Source: Cryobacterium sp. N22 (GTDB lineage: Bacteria > Actinomycetota > Actinomycetes > Actinomycetales > Microbacteriaceae). From it: DNA of 64,000 bases. A program made the translations under genes and the position numbers. Location of the stretch: assembly GCF_002929555.1 (NCBI RefSeq), contig NZ_PJJP01000032.1, positions 117,511 through 181,510 of the forward strand. Direction: 5' to 3'. The notes beneath the pieces are model-generated. The model did no database searches and was not told the DNA's origin. It saw only the letters and a program-made list of their open reading frames with translations. This document shows positions 20,784 to 29,021 of this stretch, one piece after another (position 1 is the stretch's first letter; every line of letters begins with the position of its first letter).

Positions 20784-21671
20784 TCAGTCTGCCTTCTTTA
20801 TGGCATGCCCACCGAACTGGTTGCGCAGCGCGGCCACGGCCTTCATCGCCGGGGAGTCGTCCTGGCGGGAGGCGAAGCGGGCGAAGATCGACGCGCTGAT
20901 CGCGGGCACCGGAACGGCGTTGTTGATGGCCTCTTCGATGGTCCAGCGTCCCTCACCGGAATCCTCGACGTAACCTTCGATGTCGGCCAGCTGCGGGTCG
21001 TCCTTGAGGGCTCGCACCATGAGTTCGAGCAACCAGGACCGCACGACGGTGCCGCGCTGCCAGGCCGTGAAGATGCCGGGCACATCCTGGATGAGGTCGT
21101 CGCGCTTCTCCAACAGTTCATAACCCTCGGCGTAGGCCTGCATCAGCGCATACTCGATGCCGTTGTGCACCATTTTGGCGTAGTGGCCGGCGCCGACCTT
21201 GCCGGCGTGCACGAAGCCTTCCTCGCGGGGGCCCTCCGGACGCAGCGCGTCGAAGACCGGCATGGCCCTTTCCACGTCGGCGGCGGAACCGCCGACCATG
21301 AGTCCGAACCCATTGGTGAGGCCCCAGATTCCACCGGAAACACCGGCGTCCACGTAGTGGATCCCGTTCTCGGCGAGCAGCGCCTCGTGGGTGAAGTCGT
21401 CGGTGAACCTGGAGTTGCCGCCGTCGATGACCAGGTCGCCGGGGGAGAGCTTCGTGGCCAGATCGGCGATCACCGCGGTGGTGATCGCACCGGCCGGAAC
21501 CATGACCCAGATCAGCCGGGGAGACGGGATCGCCTCGACCAGCTCGGCGGTGCCGGCGACGTCGGATACCTCGGGGTTGCGGTCATAGCCCGTGACCGTC
21601 AGACCGGCGGCGCGCAGACGGTCCCGCATGTTGGCGCCCATTTTGCCCAGGCCGACGATTCCGATGTGCAT
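20784..21671 (-). CDS. gnd: 6-phosphogluconate dehydrogenase, decarboxylating, short form
   Basis: Oxidative pentose-phosphate enzyme of 295 aa converting 6-phosphogluconate to ribulose 5-phosphate. N-terminal Rossmann motif GLGKMGANMRDRL, substrate-binding DGGNSRFTDD, and VSGGIWGLTNGFGLMVGGS. The shorter form (about 300 aa) is typically NAD-linked, unlike the 470-aa NADP form. Placement between dnaN and recF is also seen in other actinobacteria such as M. smegmatis. It couples central metabolism genes to the replication operon. Confidence 0.95.
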   Translation of the reverse strand: MHIGIVGLGKMGANMRDRLRAAGLTVTGYDRNPEVSDVAGTAELVEAIPSPRLIWVMVPAGAITTAVIADLATKLSPGDLVIDGGNSRFTDDFTHEALLAENGIHYVDAGVSGGIWGLTNGFGLMVGGSAADVERAMPVFDALRPEGPREEGFVHAGKVGAGHYAKMVHNGIEYALMQAYAEGYELLEKRDDLIQDVPGIFTAWQRGTVVRSWLLELMVRALKDDPQLADIEGYVEDSGEGRWTIEEAINNAVPVPAISASIFARFASRQDDSPAMKAVAALRNQFGGHAIKKAD

Positions 21672-21715
21672 GGCAGTCCTTCGTGGTTCGTGTCGTGCTG
21701 GTGGGGCTGGCGCGC

Positions 21716-22864
21716 TTAGCGCAGAAGCAGGTTCGGCTGCAGAAGGTACCGGTAACTGTCGGCACCCGGCTGCTCGCGCGAGGTCTGGCTGGTGATGAGC
21801 ACCGGTCCCGGCTTGTTGGGGTTCTCGGTCTTGGTGAACGAGATGCGCACGAACTCGGAGTGCACCGCGCCGAGGCCATCCAGCAGGAACTGGGGCTTGA
21901 GCGAGACGACGGTGTCGCCGCCGGAGAGGATCGCGTCGATGGTCTCGGACGCCTGCGCCTGTTCGGAGCCGATGGCCTCGAGGGTGAGGCCGTCGGCCGT
22001 GAAGCTGAACCGCAGTGCGGCCTCACGCTCGAGAACCAGCTGCACACGGCGGGTGGCCTCGATCAGTTCCGCGGTGTTCATCACGGCGTAGTTGTCGACG
22101 TTGTCCGGGAACAGGCGACGCACCGGCGGGTAGTTGCCCTTGATCAGCAGCGACGTGACGGTTTTCTTGTCAGCGGTGAACGCGATCAGTTCACGGTCGT
22201 CGGTGTTGGTGATGGCCACCGAGATCGTGCCGCTGTGGCCGAAGGTCTTGCCGACCTCCTGCAGCGTGCGGGCCGGCACCAGCGCGGTGATCGGTTCCTG
22301 GGCCTGGTTTGCTCCCGGGTCCCAGTCGATTTCGCGCACGGCAACGCGGTACCGGTCGGTGGCGACGAGGCTGATGCTGTTCTCGGTGATCTGCAGCTGC
22401 ACACCGGTGATCACCGGGGTCACGTCGTCGCGAGACGCGGCGACGGCGACCTGTGAGACAGCCGCGGCGAATTCCTCAGCGGGTACCAGGCCGGATTGGG
22501 CGCTGACCTGGGGAATGCTTGGATATTCCTCTACCGGCATAGACAGCAGGGTGAAGTTTGCGGTGCCGCAGCTCACGGTGATGCGGGACTCGTTGGTGGA
22601 AAAACGCACTGGGGCGTTGGGCATCCGGCTGGCGATTTCGGCCAGGAGGCGGCCGGAGACGAGTACCTTGCCGGTCTCTTCGACATCGGCGGCGATCTCG
22701 GTCTGCGCCGAAACTTCGTAGTCGAACGAGGACAGGATCAGGCCGGTCTCTGTCGCCTCGATAAGGACACCGCTCAAAATGGGCAGGGTGGTGCGTTGGG
22801 GAAGGAGCTTGACAGCGAAAGAAACGGCTTCGCTGAAGACATCCCGATTGGCCTGAAATCTCAC
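21716..22864 (-). CDS. dnaN: DNA polymerase III beta subunit (sliding clamp)
   Basis: Processivity clamp of 382 aa that forms a ring dimer around DNA. The start MRFQANRDVFSEAVSFAVKL and segments such as LPILSGVLIEA, LVSGRLLAEIASRMP, VATDRYRVAVRE and SLKPQFLLDGL are typical of the three clamp domains. It is the first gene of the - strand run toward gyrA and lies 365 bp from dnaA; the spacer is an origin candidate. Confidence 0.98.
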   Translation of the reverse strand: MRFQANRDVFSEAVSFAVKLLPQRTTLPILSGVLIEATETGLILSSFDYEVSAQTEIAADVEETGKVLVSGRLLAEIASRMPNAPVRFSTNESRITVSCGTANFTLLSMPVEEYPSIPQVSAQSGLVPAEEFAAAVSQVAVAASRDDVTPVITGVQLQITENSISLVATDRYRVAVREIDWDPGANQAQEPITALVPARTLQEVGKTFGHSGTISVAITNTDDRELIAFTADKKTVTSLLIKGNYPPVRRLFPDNVDNYAVMNTAELIEATRRVQLVLEREAALRFSFTADGLTLEAIGSEQAQASETIDAILSGGDTVVSLKPQFLLDGLGAVHSEFVRISFTKTENPNKPGPVLITSQTSREQPGADSYRYLLQPNLLLR

Positions 22865-23229
22865 GAAGTCACTCCTGTCGGTGGAGACCTGGATACGGCC
22901 TCAATGCTAGTCGGGTTTATCCGCGGCCCATTTCTTGTGAGCCTCGGCGAGTAAAGGTTGTTGGACCTGGAGCTAATGAAGTTAATCGTTAATCTTCTTA
23001 ACCGGTGTGGAAACTGTGGATAACTCGGTGGATAGCGCTCAGCGACTGGGAACTACAAACTTGTAACTTGTGGACGCCCTGTGAGCGTTAAGCCCAATGA
23101 ATGACACGAACTGGTTTCTGTAATTCCGAGTTTTCACAAGCGAGCCGTGCGTTTCTACAGGTTGCCCCGAGTTGTCCGGGCAGTTTCCACAGGGTTATCC
23201 ACAGGTACGAAACACAAAAAAATTTTCTC
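22865..23229. other. Origin of replication candidate, dnaN-dnaA spacer
   Basis: Gene-free 365-bp spacer. Perfect DnaA boxes are TGTGGATAA (23015-23023) and TTATCCACA (23195-23203), with a near-box GTTTCCACA at 23183-23191. AT-rich blocks lie at about 22976-23002 (GTTAATCGTTAATCTTCTTA) and 23206-23229 (CACAAAAAAATTTTCTC), either of which could unwind. In mycobacteria oriC is in this spacer. A second box cluster lies on the far side of dnaA. Confidence 0.8.
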
Positions 23230-24651
23230 TTACTTGTAGCGGTGATCCTGCTTGATGCGGTTTGTCAGCTCCGTGACCTGGTTGTAGATGGACCGGCGTT
23301 CCTTCATGAGCTCGCTGATCTTCTTGTTCGCGTACATCACCGTGGTGTGGTCGCGGTTGCCGAACAGCTGGCCGATCTTGGGGAGTGAGAGATTCGTCAG
23401 CTCTCGGCACAGGTACATCGCGATCTGTCGTGCGGTGGCCACGGCCTGCGACCGGGACGAGCCGTACAGGTCGTCGACCGTGAGTTTGAAGTAGTCCGCC
23501 GTGTTCGTGATGATGTCCACCGGCGCGATCACGTTGTCCTCGTCGAGGGTGATCACGTCTTTCAACACGGTCTGCACGAGATTCATGTCCACCGGGGTGC
23601 GATTCAGGCTCGCGAACGCGGTCACCCGGATCAGGGTGCCTTCCAGCTCCCGGATGTTGGACGACACCTTCGACGCCATGAACTCGAGAATGTCGTGCGG
23701 GACCTGCAGCTTTTCGCTCTGCGCCTTCTTGCGGAGGATCGCGATGCGGGTCTCCAGGTCTGGCGCCTGGACATCCGTGATCAGGCCCCACTCGAAGCGC
23801 GACCGCATGCGGTCTTCAAACCCGGTGAGGGCCTTCGGCGGCAGGTCGCTCGTGATGACGACCTGTTTGTTGTGATCGTGCAGGGTGTTGAAGGTGTGGA
23901 AGAACGCTTCCTGGGTCTCCGCCTTGCCCTGCAGGAACTGGATGTCGTCGATCATCAGGATGTCGATGTTGCGGTACCGGTTCTGAAAAGCGGAACCGCG
24001 GTTGTTGGCGATCGAGTTGATGAAGTCGTTGGTGAATTCCTCGCTACTGACGTAGCGCACGCGGATGCCTGGATACAGGCTCATCGCATAGTGGCCGATG
24101 GCGTGCAGCAGGTGGGTCTTGCCCAGACCGGACGAGCCGTAGATGAAAAGCGGGTTGTACGCCTTGGCGGGAGCCTCGGCCACGGCGACGGCCGCCGCGT
24201 GGGCGAACCGGTTGGACTGGCCGATGACGAAGTTGTCGAAGCTGTACTTGGAGTTCAGCCGGGTGTCGTGTGGGCGTTCCGGGGGAGTGCTCTCGAAAAC
24301 CGACTGCGGCGTGGCCGGCGTCTCGATGTCAGGCTGGCGTTCGATGGGTTCCTGCACCGGGCGCAGGGACTCCTGCTCGAGTTCGGGATTGACCACGACG
24401 TAGAACGTGGTGACCGCGACCGATTCGCTGAGCTGGCCCATCGCCGTGAGGAGCGGAACCCGCATGCGCACGTTGAGCATGCTCGCGGTGAACTCGTTGG
24501 GGACCTCCAGGTAGAAGGTGCCGGCCGCGATGCCCTTGGGCTCGACCAGATTCAGGAAGCCGTACAGCATCGGAGTGACGGTGTCGTCCGACTCCAAGAT
24601 GGTCAGAACCGACCGCCAAGTCTCGCTGATTGGCTGTTCCCCGTCTGGCAT
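23230..24651 (-). CDS. dnaA: Chromosomal replication initiator protein DnaA
   Basis: AAA+ initiator of 473 aa that binds DnaA boxes and melts oriC. Domain I covers about residues 1-95; a Pro/Glu-rich linker follows. Domain III has Walker A GSSGLGKTHLLHAIG (about 168-180) and Walker B ILMIDDIQFLQGK; the sensor region includes RFEWGL. Domain IV carries the DNA-binding signature RDHTTVMYANKKI near the C-terminus. I choose ATG 24651 (MPDGEQPISETW); TTG at 24663 is an in-frame alternative adding four residues but has no better ribosome site. Both flanks hold DnaA boxes, which suggests autoregulation. Confidence 0.98.
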   Translation of the reverse strand: MPDGEQPISETWRSVLTILESDDTVTPMLYGFLNLVEPKGIAAGTFYLEVPNEFTASMLNVRMRVPLLTAMGQLSESVAVTTFYVVVNPELEQESLRPVQEPIERQPDIETPATPQSVFESTPPERPHDTRLNSKYSFDNFVIGQSNRFAHAAAVAVAEAPAKAYNPLFIYGSSGLGKTHLLHAIGHYAMSLYPGIRVRYVSSEEFTNDFINSIANNRGSAFQNRYRNIDILMIDDIQFLQGKAETQEAFFHTFNTLHDHNKQVVITSDLPPKALTGFEDRMRSRFEWGLITDVQAPDLETRIAILRKKAQSEKLQVPHDILEFMASKVSSNIRELEGTLIRVTAFASLNRTPVDMNLVQTVLKDVITLDEDNVIAPVDIITNTADYFKLTVDDLYGSSRSQAVATARQIAMYLCRELTNLSLPKIGQLFGNRDHTTVMYANKKISELMKERRSIYNQVTELTNRIKQDHRYK

Positions 24652-24732
24652 GGTTTCCCACAATCTTCTTCTGTACGTTTGCCGCCCTGAGAGAGCCTTC
24701 GCATGTCGACACAGAATGTCCCATCCGGCGAT

Positions 24733-24808
24733 TCATCCACAACGTTATCCACCGCCTGTGGGTAAATAACGACTGGATTCTCAGGGTTTACCCACACCCT
24801 GTGGATAA
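24733..24808. promoter_or_regulatory. DnaA-box cluster upstream of dnaA
   Basis: Boxes in this stretch: TCATCCACA (24733-24741), TTATCCACC (24745-24753), TGTGGGTAA (24757-24765), TTACCCACA (24788-24796) and the perfect TGTGGATAA (24800-24808). Five boxes or near-boxes in 76 bp sit 80-160 bp before the dnaA start, so they can serve dnaA autoregulation and/or the origin. Confidence 0.75.
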
Positions 24809-25045
24809 CTTGTCCTCACGGTAGTCAATGACCGGCGGTCAGGCCAAATTAGCTTGAAGATTGCCAGCGTGTCTGTACCGGAAATGGGAATTCAATGGGC
24901 AGAATCGAACGTTTGGGCCTCGCCAGTTTGACCACGGGCGAGCGAAGCCGTAGTTTTAATCAGTTGACCCCAGCCCGTGGGCTACCTCACTCTTTCCCGG
25001 CCGCTCGTTTTGGCCTGCGGAGATCCAATACGTGGAGATTGAACA
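24809..25045 (+). promoter_or_regulatory. rpmH leader with candidate promoter
   Basis: A TTGACC hexamer (24928-24933), 17 bp, then TAGTTT (24951-24956) forms a plausible -35/-10 pair for the rpmH-rnpA-yidD-yidC transcript. It leaves a leader of about 85 nt ending with GTGGAGATT before the rpmH ATG. The rest of the spacer shows nothing else I can name. Confidence 0.45.
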
Positions 25046-25183
25046 ATGAGCAAGAGAACGTTCCAGCCGAACAACCGTCGTCGCGCGAAGGTGCACGGTT
25101 TCCGTCTTCGTATGCGCACCCGCGCCGGACGCGCCATCCTCGGTGCTCGTCGTCGCAAGGGTCGCACCGAACTCTCCGCGTAA
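25046..25183 (+). CDS. rpmH: Ribosomal protein L34
   Basis: Short basic large-subunit protein of 45 aa: [20 protein letters not shown], then [19 protein letters not shown] and TELSA. The sequence is a textbook bacterial L34. Ribosome site GTGGAG lies upstream of ATG 25046. It starts the + strand run rpmH-rnpA-yidD-yidC-jag-rsmG-parA-parB, a highly conserved bacterial order next to dnaA. Confidence 0.98.
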   Translation: MSKRTFQPNNRRRAKVHGFRLRMRTRAGRAILGARRRKGRTELSA

Positions 25184-25191
25184 GACCTCCT

Positions 25192-25533
25192 GTGCTCGCT
25201 CACGCCAATCGCATCACGAGCGGGAGCGACTATAAGGCTGTCGTTCGACGAGGTGTGCGGGTCGTAGGCCCGCACACAGTGGCGTATCTCCGCCGCAACC
25301 CAGAACCCACCCCGGTGCGGTTCGGGTTCATCGTCGCCAAAAACGTGGGCGGCGCGGTGGTTCGTAACCGCGTGCGTCGTCGGCTGAAAGCGGCAAGCTT
25401 CGATCTCCTTCCTGGCGTTCCCGCCGGGACGGAGGTCGTTTTTCGCGCATTGCCCACATCCGTGCACGCCAGCTGGCCCGATCTCGTGGCCGAGCTGTCG
25501 AATGCCCTGGTCAAGGGGCAGCGCACGAGATGA
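25192..25533 (+). CDS. rnpA: Ribonuclease P protein component
   Basis: Protein subunit (113 aa) of RNase P, which trims tRNA 5' ends. Start VLAHANRITSGSDYKAVVRR from GTG 25192, eight bases after the rpmH stop; the frame extends upstream but would overlap rpmH. The RNP signature NVGGAVVRNRVRRRLKAA is clear, preceded by RFGFIVAK. It has no good Shine-Dalgarno of its own, so translation is probably coupled to rpmH. The stop overlaps the yidD start as ATGA. Confidence 0.96.
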   Translation: MLAHANRITSGSDYKAVVRRGVRVVGPHTVAYLRRNPEPTPVRFGFIVAKNVGGAVVRNRVRRRLKAASFDLLPGVPAGTEVVFRALPTSVHASWPDLVAELSNALVKGQRTR

Positions 25534-25862
25534 ACAGGGTGATACTCACGCTGGTATTACTGCCCCGAAATCTCGGGGTGGTGCTCCTGCGGGTCTATCG
25601 CGCAGTAATCTCACCGTTGTACGGCGATGTTTGCCGGTACTACCCCTCGTGTTCGGCGTACGCCCTCGGCGCCGTCCAAGAATATGGCCTGATCGTCGGC
25701 TCTTTTTTCGCCGCACGCCGGGTCTTGCGTTGTCATCCTTGGGCTGAGGGCGGAATCGATGATGTTCCCCTGAAACGACACCGTCGCTACACCGTGACGT
25801 CGTTTGGATTTGTAGTTCCTTTAGCCACGGAAAGGGCTGACCCGCACGTATGGACCTCTTAG
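25530..25862 (+). CDS. yidD: Membrane protein insertion efficiency factor YidD
   Basis: Small membrane-associated protein of 110 aa that assists YidC-dependent insertion. It carries the family core YRAVISPLYGDVCRYYPSCS, followed by AYALGAVQEYG and RRVLRCHPWAEGGIDDVP, with the conserved Cys residues. The C-terminal ~25 residues are a lineage extension. The ATG overlaps rnpA by 4 bases and the end overlaps yidC by 13 bases, so all are one operon. Confidence 0.94.
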   Translation: MNRVILTLVLLPRNLGVVLLRVYRAVISPLYGDVCRYYPSCSAYALGAVQEYGLIVGSFFAARRVLRCHPWAEGGIDDVPLKRHRRYTVTSFGFVVPLATERADPHVWTS

Positions 25863-26824
25863 GTACTATTCTCTGGCCGCTGAAATGGGCCGTTGAGCTT
25901 CTGCTCGTCGCCTTCCACTGGTTGTTCTCCAACCTGGGCATGGGCTACAACGACGGCCTCACCTGGGTGCTCTCCATCGTCGGCCTCGTGCTCGTGGTGC
26001 GAGCGGCGCTGATCCCCATCTTCGTTCGACAGATCAAGAGCCAGCGCAAGATGCTCGAGGTCGCGCCGCAGCTCAAGAAGATCCAGGACAAGTACAAGGG
26101 CAAGAAGGACCAGTTCTCCCGCGAGGCCATGTCCCGCGAGACCATGGAGCTGTACAAGCGCACCGGGACCAACCCGCTCGCCTCGTGCCTGCCCCTGCTC
26201 CTGCAGATGCCGATCTTCTTCGCCCTGTTCTCGGTGCTCAACGATGCCCAGCGCTCCAACGCCGGCGTCGGCCCCCTGAACCAGGCCCTGGCGACCAGCT
26301 TCAGCAACGCCAACCTGTTCGGCGTCGCCCCGCTGCACGACACGTTTGCCCAGCAGTGGGCACTGTGGACCGGTGGCCAGGACTTCAACCTTTCCGTCAT
26401 GATCATCGCGGCCACGATGGTCGTCCTCATGACCGCGTCGCAGTTCATCACCCAGCTGCAGATCGTCTCCAAGAACATGTCGCCGGAGACCAAGGCCAGC
26501 CCCATGTTCAAGCAGCAGAAGATCATGCTGTACCTGCTGCCGCTGGTGTTCGCCTTCTCCGGTGTGGCCTTCCCGCTCGGCGTGATGTTCTACTGGCTCA
26601 CCTCGAACATCTGGACCATGGCCCAGCAGTTCCTCGTCATCCGCAACATGCCCACGCCGGGCAGCGAGGCCGCCAAGGCCCGCGAAGAGCGCCTTGCCCG
26701 CAAGGGCAAGCTCATCGCAACCGACGGAGACATCATTATTGTCGACGAGCCCAAGAAGCCGGCCCAGCGCCAGCAGCCCGTTGGCAAGAACCGTGCCAAG
26801 AAGCAGACCGGCCCCAAGAAGTAA
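25850..26824 (+). CDS. yidC: Membrane protein insertase YidC/OxaI
   Basis: Insertase of 324 aa for Sec-dependent and independent membrane proteins. An N-terminal membrane helix (WPLKWAVELLLVAFHWLF) is followed by a cytoplasmic basic loop (IKSQRKMLEVAPQLKKIQDK) and the Oxa1 core with LPLLLQMPIFFALFSVL. Later helices include LYLLPLVFAFSGVAFPLGVM and FYWLTSNIWTMAQQ. The short extracytoplasmic N-terminal part fits the Gram-positive type without the large periplasmic domain. The tail is very basic (NRAKKQTGPKK), as in ribosome-contacting YidC. Confidence 0.96.
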   Translation: MDLLGTILWPLKWAVELLLVAFHWLFSNLGMGYNDGLTWVLSIVGLVLVVRAALIPIFVRQIKSQRKMLEVAPQLKKIQDKYKGKKDQFSREAMSRETMELYKRTGTNPLASCLPLLLQMPIFFALFSVLNDAQRSNAGVGPLNQALATSFSNANLFGVAPLHDTFAQQWALWTGGQDFNLSVMIIAATMVVLMTASQFITQLQIVSKNMSPETKASPMFKQQKIMLYLLPLVFAFSGVAFPLGVMFYWLTSNIWTMAQQFLVIRNMPTPGSEAAKAREERLARKGKLIATDGDIIIVDEPKKPAQRQQPVGKNRAKKQTGPKK

Positions 26825-26829
26825 GAGGG

Positions 26830-27354
26830 ATGGACAACGTGACTGAGAACACCGACGTGATCAATGCGGATGCCGCGTCCGACGCCGCGCCGACCATCGG
26901 CCAGCTGGAGCAGGAAGGCGACATCGCAGCGGACTACATCGAAGAGTTCCTCGACATCTGCGACCTGGACGGTGACATCGACATCGATGCCCGGAACGGA
27001 CGGGCCTACCTGTCGGTGAACTCGGTTGACCCGCAGAATCTGCGCCTGTTGTCCAAGCCCGACACCGTGAACGCCCTGCAGGAGCTCACGCGACTTGCCG
27101 TGCAGAACAAGACCGGGTCGTTCTCCAGACTGATCCTCGACATCGGGGGCTCCCGCGAGGCCCGCCAGGCCGAGCTGACCGACCTGGTCGGCCATGCCAT
27201 CGAGCGCATCGATGGCGGCGCAACGGAGGCTTCCCTCCCCCCGATGTCGTCCTACGAGCGCAAGCTTGTGCACGACATCGTCTCGGAACGCGGATACGTC
27301 TCCGAGTCCCTTGGCGAAGGCCGCGACCGTCACACCGTCATCACCGCAGCGTAG
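26830..27354 (+). CDS. Jag/KhpB-like RNA-binding protein (KH and R3H domains)
   Basis: Cytoplasmic RNA-binding protein of 174 aa in the conserved yidC-jag-rsmG position. The acidic N-terminus (NADAASDAAPTIGQLEQEGD) precedes a KH-like fold (about residues 45-105, including LLSKPDTVNALQELTRLAV) and a C-terminal R3H domain with ERKLVHDIVSERGYVSE and RHTVI. KhpB/Jag proteins in Gram-positives affect cell elongation and division through RNA binding; that role here is inferred. ATG 26830 follows AAGAGGG, six bases after yidC stops. Confidence 0.92.
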   Translation: MDNVTENTDVINADAASDAAPTIGQLEQEGDIAADYIEEFLDICDLDGDIDIDARNGRAYLSVNSVDPQNLRLLSKPDTVNALQELTRLAVQNKTGSFSRLILDIGGSREARQAELTDLVGHAIERIDGGATEASLPPMSSYERKLVHDIVSERGYVSESLGEGRDRHTVITAA

Positions 27355-27365
27355 CCACACCGAGT

Positions 27366-27995
27366 ATGACTGAAACCCTCGAGGCCGAGCCCGCCGTCGC
27401 CGCTGGACTCTTCGGCGACCGCATCGACGTCGCCCGGGAGTTCACCCGGCACCTCGCCGAGCAGGGCGAAGAGCTCGGCCTGATCGGTCCGCTCGAGCTT
27501 CCCCGGCTGTGGAGCCGGCACATCCTGAACTGCGTCGTGGTTGCTCCGCTCCTGAAGCCCGGCCTGGTCGGCGACGTGGGATCGGGCGCCGGCCTGCCGG
27601 GTCTGGTTCTGGCCATCGCTCGGCCCGATGTCTCCTTCGTGCTCATCGAGCCGATGGAGCGCCGCGTGGCGTGGTTGACCGGTCAGGTCGCCGCGCTGGG
27701 CCTCACCAATGCACGGGTGCTGCGCGCCCGCGCCGAAGACATCCGTCTGGATACGCCCCTGGATCAGGTCACCGCCCGTGCGGTGAGCGCGTTCAAGACC
27801 CTCATTCCCCTCACGGCGCCGCTGCTGCGTTCCGGCGGCGAGCTCGTGCTGATGAAGGGCGCGGGCGCCGCGGGGGAGATCGCCAACGCCGCCAAGCCGA
27901 TCGCGCGGTTCCACCTGCGCGATGTGGAGGTACTCACCCTCGGCGAGGGCGTGCTGGAGGACGTCACACGGGTCATTAAGGCTACAGTGGACTAG
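27366..27995 (+). CDS. rsmG: 16S rRNA (guanine527-N7)-methyltransferase RsmG
   Basis: SAM-dependent methyltransferase of 209 aa, also called GidB, which modifies 16S rRNA G527; loss of it gives low-level streptomycin resistance in known species. SAM motif VGDVGSGAGLPGLVLAI lies at about residues 67-83, with FVLIEPMERRVAWL and ARAVSAFKTLIPLTAPLL further on. It is between jag and parA in the conserved + strand order. The end is 87 bp before parA, where a parS site begins. Confidence 0.96.
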   Translation: MTETLEAEPAVAAGLFGDRIDVAREFTRHLAEQGEELGLIGPLELPRLWSRHILNCVVVAPLLKPGLVGDVGSGAGLPGLVLAIARPDVSFVLIEPMERRVAWLTGQVAALGLTNARVLRARAEDIRLDTPLDQVTARAVSAFKTLIPLTAPLLRSGGELVLMKGAGAAGEIANAAKPIARFHLRDVEVLTLGEGVLEDVTRVIKATVD

Positions 27996-28074
27996 TCCCC
28001 GGCAACATCCGCCCGGCACGGGTGGATAGCACCGGGGCACCCTTTCGGGTGGCTCATCAACCGTCGAACGCAAA

Positions 28075-28090
28075 GGTTTCACGTGAAACA
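28075..28090. promoter_or_regulatory. parS site overlapping the parA start
   Basis: GGTTTCACGTGAAACA differs at one base from the canonical TGTTTCACGTGAAACA. The parA GTG start codon (28083-28085) lies inside this palindrome, and its likely ribosome site AAAGG (28072-28076) adjoins it. Confidence 0.9.
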
Positions 28091-29021
28091 TCCCGGCGAA
28101 GACCAGCAGACCGGCACTCCCGGCTCCGGCGTCGACAACAGCACCCCCCTGGCGCGGGAGATCTCAGATCTGACCCGCCGCCGACAGGTGATCGCCGCCG
28201 AGCGGCTACCCAAGCCCGAGAGCACCCGGGTGATCACCATCTCGAACCAGAAGGGCGGGGTGGGCAAGACCACCACGGCCGTCAACCTGGCCGCTGCGTT
28301 GGCCCGTCAGGGTGCGCGTGTGCTCGTGATCGACCTGGACCCGCAGGGCAACGCCTCCACCGCACTCGGCGTGGAGCACCGTGCCGAGACCTCGAGCGTC
28401 TATGACGTCATCATCAACGACCTGCCGATGGTGGACGTGGTGCAGAAGAGCCCGGAGTTCGGGGCCCTGTACTGTGTTCCGGCGACCATCCACCTGGCCG
28501 GTGCGGAGATCGAGCTGGTTTCGCTGGTGGCCCGGGAGCAGCGACTGCGTCGCGCCCTCGACCTGCACATCAAGGACATGGCCGACCCGTACGACTACGT
28601 TTTCATCGACTGCCCGCCGTCGCTCGGTCTCCTCACGATCAATGCGTTCGTTGCCGCACGAGAGGTGCTCATCCCGATCCAGTGCGAGTACTACGCACTG
28701 GAGGGTCTGAGCCAGCTGCTCAAGAACATCGAGCTCATTGAGAAGCACCTGAACCCGCAGCTCATAGTCTCGACGATTCTGCTTACCATGTACGACAGCC
28801 GCACGAACCTCGCGAACCAGGTGGCGCAGGATGTGCGCGATCATTTCCCGAAACAGGTCCTGGACACGCTGATTCCGCGCTCTGTGCGGGTTTCTGAGGC
28901 GCCCAGCTACGGTCAGAGCGTCATCAGCTACGACCTCAACTCGGCAGGATCCCTCTCCTACCTCGAAGCAGCCGCAGAAATCGCCCGTCGGGGCGTTCCA
29001 CGAACAGGAGATGCGCAGTAA
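28083..29021 (+). CDS. parA: Chromosome partitioning ATPase ParA (Soj)
   Basis: Walker-type ATPase of 312 aa that moves ParB-parS complexes. The deviant Walker A SNQKGGVGKTTTAVNLA is at about residues 56-72, followed by VLVIDLDPQGNASTALG and the later DYVFIDCPPSLGLLT. The N-terminal leader contains NSTPLAREISDLTRRR, which related actinobacterial ParA proteins also have, so the upstream GTG 28083 is preferred over later starts. It ends one base before the parB start (29021). Translation start inside a parS site suggests ParB can control its expression. Confidence 0.96.
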   Translation: MKHPGEDQQTGTPGSGVDNSTPLAREISDLTRRRQVIAAERLPKPESTRVITISNQKGGVGKTTTAVNLAAALARQGARVLVIDLDPQGNASTALGVEHRAETSSVYDVIINDLPMVDVVQKSPEFGALYCVPATIHLAGAEIELVSLVAREQRLRRALDLHIKDMADPYDYVFIDCPPSLGLLTINAFVAAREVLIPIQCEYYALEGLSQLLKNIELIEKHLNPQLIVSTILLTMYDSRTNLANQVAQDVRDHFPKQVLDTLIPRSVRVSEAPSYGQSVISYDLNSAGSLSYLEAAAEIARRGVPRTGDAQ

